This document shows positions 57,998 through 64,000 of a DNA stretch of 64,000 bases, one piece after another; position 1 is the stretch's first letter, and each line of letters starts with the position of its first letter. Origin of the DNA: Penicillus capitatus. Lineage: Eukaryota > Chlorophyta. Made by a program: the position numbers and the translations under genes. The stretch covers positions 1,426,001 to 1,490,000 of the forward strand of contig OZ287701.1 of the NCBI GenBank assembly GCA_965649825.1, in the 5' to 3' direction. The notes beneath the pieces are model-generated. The model was not told where the DNA came from. It saw only the letters and a list, made by a program, of their open reading frames with translations, and ran no database searches.

Positions 57998-60900
57998 TCA
58001 AACGCGGAATCGTCTCCACCACCTCGGCTTTTGCGAACTTTTGGAACGGGATTGTGTCGGTTCGGATATTCCAGGTCCTTGTGTCGGTTCGGATATTCCA
58101 GGTCCTTGTGTCGGTTCGGATATTCCAGGTCCTTGTGTCGGTTCGGATATTCCAGGTCCTTGTGTCGGTTCGGGTATTCCAGGTTTATCCAAAAGCCCAG
58201 GAAATGTCTCCGTGAATTCTCGTGTCAACAAACAGACATATCGGTCAATATCACCCTGATCCCATCTTCCAATTCTTTGCGAATGAGTCGTATGAAGAAC
58301 CAAAAAAATCGTCTTGGATTTCGTTAAGGAATCCATTGTAAATGAGTTTCGCACGAAAAAGAGTGAAAGTCCACCCACAAAAGTTGGAAGAAATGATACT
58401 GAAGAAGGTATAACTTTCTCAGGTTTTATACTGTTGAATGCGGTTCTCGCACCATAGCGCACGTCTTCGTTTTCGTCGACGCACCCCGTCGCCAGCATCG
58501 GCAGAGCCTCGCCTGCATACTGCGGTGCCGTCGTGACCACGCGTCCGATGGTCTCCATCGCTTTCTGACGCACGCCCGAGTCTTTGTCGGCGCACCCCTT
58601 CGCCAGCATCGGCAGAAACTCGCCGGCGTACTGCGCCGCCGCCGCGACGACGCGTCCGATGGCTCCGATTGTGTCTCGACGCACGTCCGAGTCTTCGTCG
58701 ACGCAACCCTTCGCCAGCATCGGCAGAGCCTCGCCTGCATACTGCGGTGCCGTCGTGACCACGCGTCCGATGGTCTCCATCGCTTTCTTACGCACGCCCG
58801 AGTCTTCGTCGGCGCACTTTGTCATTAGCATCAGCAGAACATCGCCGGCGTGCTGGGGTGCCGCCGTGACGACGCGGCTGATGGCCTCGATCACATTTCG
58901 ACGCACTCTCAAATTTTTTTCGATACGTTCCTTTGCCAGCATCGGCAGAACTTTGCTAGCTAGCGTTGGAGCCGCCGCGACGCTGCTGCCAATAACCTTG
59001 ATCGCATTAGAACGCACGTCTGCGTTTTCGTCGACGCACTCCTTCGCCAGCATCGGCAGAACCTCGCTAGCTAGCGTTGGCGCCACCGCGACGCTGCTGC
59101 CAATAACCTTGATCGCATTAGAACGCACGTCTGCGTTTTCGTCGACGCACCCCTTCGCCAGCATCGGCAGAACCTCGCAGGCATACTGCGGTGCCGGCGT
59201 GACAACGCGTCCGATGGCTTCGATTGTGTCTCGACGCACGCCCGAGTCTTCGTGGCCACACTTTGCCGTCAGCATCGGCAGAAGCTGACAGGTGTACTGC
59301 GGCGCCGCCGCGACGACGCGTCCGATGGTCTCCATCGCTTTCTTACGCACGCCCGAGTCTTCGTCGGCGCACCCCTTCGCCAGCATCGGCAGAACCTGGC
59401 CGGCATACTGCGGTGCCGTCGTGACCACGCGTCCGATGGCTTCGATTGTGTCTCGACGCACGCCCGAGTCTTCGTGGCCACACTTTGCCGTCAGCATCGG
59501 CAGAACCTGGCCGGCATACTGCGGTGCCGTCGTGACCACGCGTCCGATGGCTTCGATTGTGTCTCGACGCACGCCTGAGTATTCGGCGGCGCAGTTTTCC
59601 GTCAGCGTCGGCAAAACCTCTCTAGCTTGGTGTGGCGCCGCCTCGACAACGTCACAGATGGCATCCATTGCCGCCGAACTCGCTAAGGCAAGGTCATGTT
59701 CGCCACACATCGCCAACAGTGTCGGCAGAACTTCGCCGGTGACTTGTTGTGGCGAGGCCCTGACGACATGGCAGATACCTTCTAACGCGTCTGAACGCAC
59801 CCAAAGGTTTTCGTCGCCGTACCTTGCCGCAAGTGTCGGCAGATACTCGCCGGCGTGCTGCGGCGCCGCTTCTGCGACGAGGAGCCCGACAGCAGCAGTT
59901 GCGGTCTGACGCACGTTAGGGTCTTCGTCGCCACACTTTGCCGCCAGTGTAGGCAGATACTCGCAGGCGTGCTGCGGCGCCGATGTTGCGATGACGTGCC
60001 CGACTAGAGCGGTTGCCACCAGACGCACGTCCGAGTCTTCGTCGCCACATTTTGCCGCCAGTGTAGGCAGATACTCGCCAGCGTGCTGCGGCGCCGCCGC
60101 GACGACGTGCCCGACGAAAGTAATTGCGATCCGACGCACGTACGAGTCTTTGTGGCCACATTTTGCCGCCATTGTCGACAGATACTCGCCGGCTTGCTGC
60201 GGTGCCGCCATGACGATGCATCCGATAGTCTCCATCACCGCCATACTCACGTCCGGGTTCTCGGTGCCGCACATCGACGCCAGTGTCGGCAGATACTCGC
60301 TGGCATGCTGCGGCGCCGCTGCAACGATTTTTCCGATCGCTCTACTCGCCGCCACGCGCACGCCCATTTCTTCGTCGTCGCATAACTTTGCTAACATCGG
60401 CAGAAAGTTGCCTGCGTGGTGCGGTGCCGCTGCAACGACGCATCCAATTGTATAAGTCGGCGCATATCGGACGCCGTAACAGTCGTTGTGGCCGTACAAT
60501 CTCACGAGCGTCGGCAGAACTTCGTCGGCGAGCTGGGGCACCGCCGCAACAACGAGAGGGATGGTTTCTATCGCTGTCATACGCACATTTCGGTGTTTGT
60601 TGATGCACCACTCCGCCATCGTCGGCAGAAGCTCGCCTGCCTGTTGCGGCGTCCCCGCGACTATGCGTTTGATGGTCTTTATCGCCGCTTCACGGACGTC
60701 TGCGCGTTCGTCTGGGCACCATATCGCCAATGTTGGTAGAATCTTGGAAGCATTTTGCGCCGTTACTGCGATGACGCGGTCGATGCCTTCCATCGCCGCT
60801 TGACGGACGTCTCTGTCTTCGTTACCGCACGACATCGCCAGCATCGGTAGAACCTGGCCAGCGTGCTGGGGCATTAGTTCCCCCATCAAGCTCAACTTTC

Positions 60901-63900
60901 TGATGCACTCTTCCAGATTTCGCTGACCTTTAGGTTCTTCTGATAGTTGCAATACGAATTGAATTATTACGTAACTCTGCTTTGGAGAGTGCTTCGCGAT
61001 TTTTAGAACATCTTTTATTTTTTCCATCTCCGCCCATGTCAATTTCTCTGGGTATGCGAGCGAGTTCTTCACTCCATCAACAACGTCATCGAGAACTTCA
61101 GGAAAGCCTTCGAAAATGCGATAAAACTGCTGAAACTTCTCGATTACGATTTCGCGAATGAGAATATGATCAATTGTGTGCTCAAGGAGTCGCCGAGCAC
61201 ATTTGACAAGTTCAATTGCTTCTTCGTCGTTCAGCAGATGTTCAAAATCGTCCTTATCTGCTTCTTCCAAGGTTGCTTCGAGAACGTGCATTCTCAACAA
61301 ATGGTGCTGTATCCCAAGAACCTCAACAGGTTCTTCGTCGATATTCGATAACATCTCTTGCAATGCCAATTTGCTTCGGGCTTGGGCAAATGCGTGCATT
61401 GTGAAAGAAAGCGTCAAAGTATGTTTCTGATCATATTTGCCTTCACGGATGAAATCAAGTACTCTAATTCCCGCATCTGATCTTTTGTTTTGCAAGTTTT
61501 TTGCAATGTATCTGCCCGCGAAGTACTCCTGAAACGTCAAATGAGGGAATTGATACTCTTGGCCTTCCAACGCGAGCAAAAGAAATCCGCTTTCCTTGAA
61601 TAACTTCGATGCGTTTGTAGATGTTGCACAATGCTCAACGATTCTTTGTTCGATGAGTATTTGTCCATTTTTAAGAGCCTCGAAAGCGATCTTCTCCAGA
61701 TCTCCGAGAACTACAGTCTTGTTCACGGTTCTTGCTTTCGCTTCGAACTGTACTTCGAATCTTTTCCACACAAAATCTGTCATGTCGTCGTAGATCTGAA
61801 ACATACTCTTTCTTTTCCTTTGGTCTTCAGTAGAGGTTCCATGGTTCTTCGACAAAGAGCAGAGAATGTGTGCCGTTACCGGGGTGTGTGCGGTTTCCCA
61901 CATAACCCGATCTTGTTGCAAAGAAAAAATGAATCTCGAAGCTTCGTCTTCTTGGAGTTTTTTGTTTATGTAGTTCTCGAGCTGGCGGTCATCGAATCCC
62001 AAGCATTCGAACTCACAATCTACCCTGGTTCGTATACCTCGCAGATTGTATGGTCTTGTGAGAATTAGAAGTTTGCATTCGCCCTTCTCCGCCTCGGAAA
62101 GGAGATCTCTGGCATCTTCATTAGCTTCGTCCAATCCGTCGAAAATTAGCAATGTGCTAGACAAATGGAGATCGTCATCGACTTGAACCTTCAACTTTTC
62201 AAATTCGGTATGGCTTTCTTTTCGTTTGAAACATATCTGCGCAACCATTGCTGCAAGCGTTTCGGTTTTTGCGGCATTTAAACGTCTAATCGGAACCACG
62301 TAAATGGCTTCGAACTCCTGCAAAATCTCTCCGAGTGCCCATTTGTGTGCGATGGCTTTGCTGATGCACGTCTTTCCAGAGCCGGGATTTCCATACAGAA
62401 GCACTCTTCGGATTTCGCGCTCGTCGACACCAGCAGCGAACGATCTCGGTTGAAACAAGTCTGCGATCGGAATGGCCCTTGCAACTTTTCTCTTTTGTTC
62501 AGAGTATTCTCTTAGATCATCTCTTTCTTGGATTGTGGAACCTTCCGCTTCTGTTTCATTTCCGTCTACTTCTTTACGCTGTTCTCCTCTTCTTCCAACT
62601 GTTCTTTGTTCATAAGTTTGTTCGTAGATGACAACATGGTGTTCCATATCTTTCACGCATTCAAGGACGTTTGGTTCAAACAAGGAAGGCACCTTCACGT
62701 ATGAACACAATTCTCGTTCACGGAGGAACGATATCGGCGAATCGCTTACTGTTGCAAAATCTTCATGTTTGTATTTATCTCTAAGATCCTTTAGGTTAGA
62801 GCGAATTGTGGTTAATGGAACATATCCGACCTCTTGGCTGCTGATGACAAACACGTCGTCGCTATCTTTTTTTATGGCTTGACACTGCTGTGGCTCCTGT
62901 ATCTTGTTTTCCGAAAGAGCACTTCCTAGCCACGCAGCAAGCGTTGTTTTGGCATGACCCTTGCAAGATTGTTGCATCTTTCGGATGGATTCTTCCATTT
63001 CTTGTTTATATTCGCCCATTGAACTGATATCCCGCGCGGCATCCAGAAAAGCATTAAGAAGATCTCTATCACTAAGCCACCCTCCGGAAAAAGTTCGCTT
63101 TGTCGTCAAGTCTCTCAAATACTTGATCGCCTCTTTGCGTACACCTTGGTAAGATCCTTGAATAGCCAGTAGCCTCATTTCCTGGATGATCCCATATCTC
63201 AGAGCCTTTCGATCTCTTTTTTTTTGTCTCGCGTTCTTTTTTCATAACTACGTCGTATGCATTCGCAAGGCTTCCGATTTCTGTCTCGCTCTTAAGGACT
63301 TGATGCCTTTTTATCATCAAATCCCGAAGTGAATCGTACCACTCTCTCTTTATCACTCCCATATTATCGACAGCAGCGCGACCTCTTTCAATTGCTCTTA
63401 AAACGGGTGTACATTCGATATCCCCCGCGACCAGTCTTCTGAAAAAGTGAAAGATATCCAAGAAACCACACAACCCACAACTGAGACATAACTTTGCCTG
63501 TGCGAGATGCGGAGAAACGGCTTCAAGATTGAGATTGAGACGTTCTACTGCTTGACGAAGCGTTGTGAAATGTAAACGCACAGGATAGTACTTGCACGAA
63601 AGCTCTAGCATTCTTTCCTTCTCCGCAATTTCTCTGCGAAGTTCATGCTTTTCTTTTTCGTAGATATCTTTCTGGTTATGGAGTGCGAATATGGTTTGGT
63701 GAAGCGCAAGAAACAAAGCTTCGTAATCTGAAAAATTCTCCTGTCTGAGCGTGGGTATTGCAGAGAAGCCGTTCAAAAGCACCTTAGCCACCTCTAGCAG
63801 TTCCGAGACGCTTTGATAAGCGGACGGATCGATGTGCACAAGTGCTCTGTGGAGGGCATCGGCGCAGTTTGGTTCAAGAAACGCTCCTCCACAAAAAAAA

Positions 63901-64000
63901 GAACAGAGCTTGCGGACCACATTCCTCAGAACTTCTTTATCTTGTATCGAACGTGGATGGATCCTGGCCAATTCTGAATAACCAAGAGCAGATTCGGTGT
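57998..64000 (-). CDS. NACHT NTPase with ~22 HEAT repeats (NLR-like STAND protein), 5' end beyond window
   Basis: The minus-strand frame runs 1,726 codons from the TGA at 57998 and continues upstream in a second frame to the window edge (over 2,000 residues in all). Order: a helical N-terminal region; a module shared with the 6.9-9.6 kb gene (KALRYGIIQEMRLLA, VRKEAIKYLRDL); a linker; the NACHT domain with Walker A GNPGSGKT (about 62,370-62,395), Walker B LLIFDGLDEAN (about 62,120-62,150) and sensor LLILTRPYN (about 62,050-62,072); a helical NACHT-associated part (FPHLTFQEYFAGRYI); about 22 HEAT repeats of 37 residues; a unique tail; and GPGISEPTQ repeats. STAND proteins are ATP-dependent molecular switches in immunity and cell death, with C-terminal repeats sensing ligand. 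The two frames are separated by one base in a run of nine T (63217-63225); eight would restore one frame, so this is either a base-call error or a fresh frameshift. Confidence 0.85.
58053..58187 (-). repeat. 27-bp in-frame repeat near the C-terminus of the NACHT-HEAT protein
   Basis: Four to five copies of TGTGTCGGTTCGGATATTCC plus AGGTCCT, encoding GPGISEPTQ on the minus strand. They are perfect apart from the first and last units, so recently expanded. A basic, Trp-containing end (KPRWWRRFRV) follows. Confidence 0.9.
58430..60880 (-). repeat. 111-bp coding repeat: about 22 HEAT units of 37 residues
   Basis: Units follow the pattern LPML-x3-C-x2-[ED]D-x2-VR-x3-[IM]E-x-IGRVV-x3-PQYAG. Units nearest the C-terminus are almost identical to each other (several share GVRRDTIEAIGRVVTTAPQY exactly), while those next to the NACHT domain are more diverged. 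Differences concentrate at residues 6-11 and 14-20. Homogenised repeats with variation limited to certain faces point to recent unequal exchange, perhaps with selection on the binding surface. Confidence 0.9.
63217..63225. other. Nine-T homopolymer causing the apparent frameshift in the NACHT-HEAT gene
   Basis: Upstream frame reads ERETKKK, downstream frame reads RDRKALRYGIIQE; both are recognisable parts of the same family. Removing one base of the run joins them without loss of residues. Confidence 0.8.

Noticed and set aside
58584-59909. Plus-strand open frames of 200-234 codons opposite the HEAT repeats
   Set aside because: They are shadows of the 111-bp coding repeat; they stop at the repeat boundary and have no family similarity, whereas the minus frame is a 1,726-codon protein.

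Overview
The window is nuclear DNA of a flagellated, plastid-bearing protist. The gene models I could rebuild are split by uniformly tiny GT-AG introns (about 44-64 nt), use the standard code and all three stop codons, and include two ciliary genes (DRC9/IQCG and IFT70/TTC30), a DUF1995 protein typical of photosynthetic lineages, and a respiratory complex I subunit (NDUFB8). A complex I subunit argues against apicomplexans, chromerids and dinoflagellates, which lack that complex. I cannot name the species. Layout: 0-36 kb is compact and gene-rich. Apparently intact genes are DUF1995 (1.9-3.1 kb, minus), DRC9 (3.4-4.9 kb), a serine/aspartate-repeat protein sharing an N-terminal module with the STAND protein at the far end (6.9-9.6 kb), a large secreted beta-helix/multi-pass membrane protein (16.6-21.9 kb), IFT70 (24.1-26.4 kb, minus), an uncharacterised gene (26.4-27.6 kb, minus) and NDUFB8 (27.7-28.1 kb). 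Interleaved with them are decayed copies of conserved housekeeping genes: ribosomal protein S9/uS4, ornithine aminotransferase, a TypA/BipA GTPase tail, a midasin AAA segment, and a reduced RPA1-like gene. An importin-alpha-like gene carries one apparent frameshift. 36.6-55.3 kb is satellite DNA: first ~55-bp units, then a ~1,184/1,185-bp monomer alternating between two subtypes, then a related family made of longer modules plus arrays of a 41-bp minisatellite. A 100-N gap (49,659-49,758) splits this second family, and the orientation flips across the gap. 55.3-58.0 kb holds a GC-rich relic of a repeated ~107-residue domain and a tRNA-derived SINE with a 15-bp target-site duplication. 58.0-64.0 kb (minus, running off the window) encodes a very large NACHT NTPase with about 22 nearly identical 37-residue HEAT repeats and a C-terminal 9-residue repeat. 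This is an NLR-like (STAND) receptor architecture. The 6.9-9.6 kb gene looks like a NACHT-less relative, so the window brackets two members of what may be a lineage-specific STAND family. This is the strongest candidate for an under-described system here.
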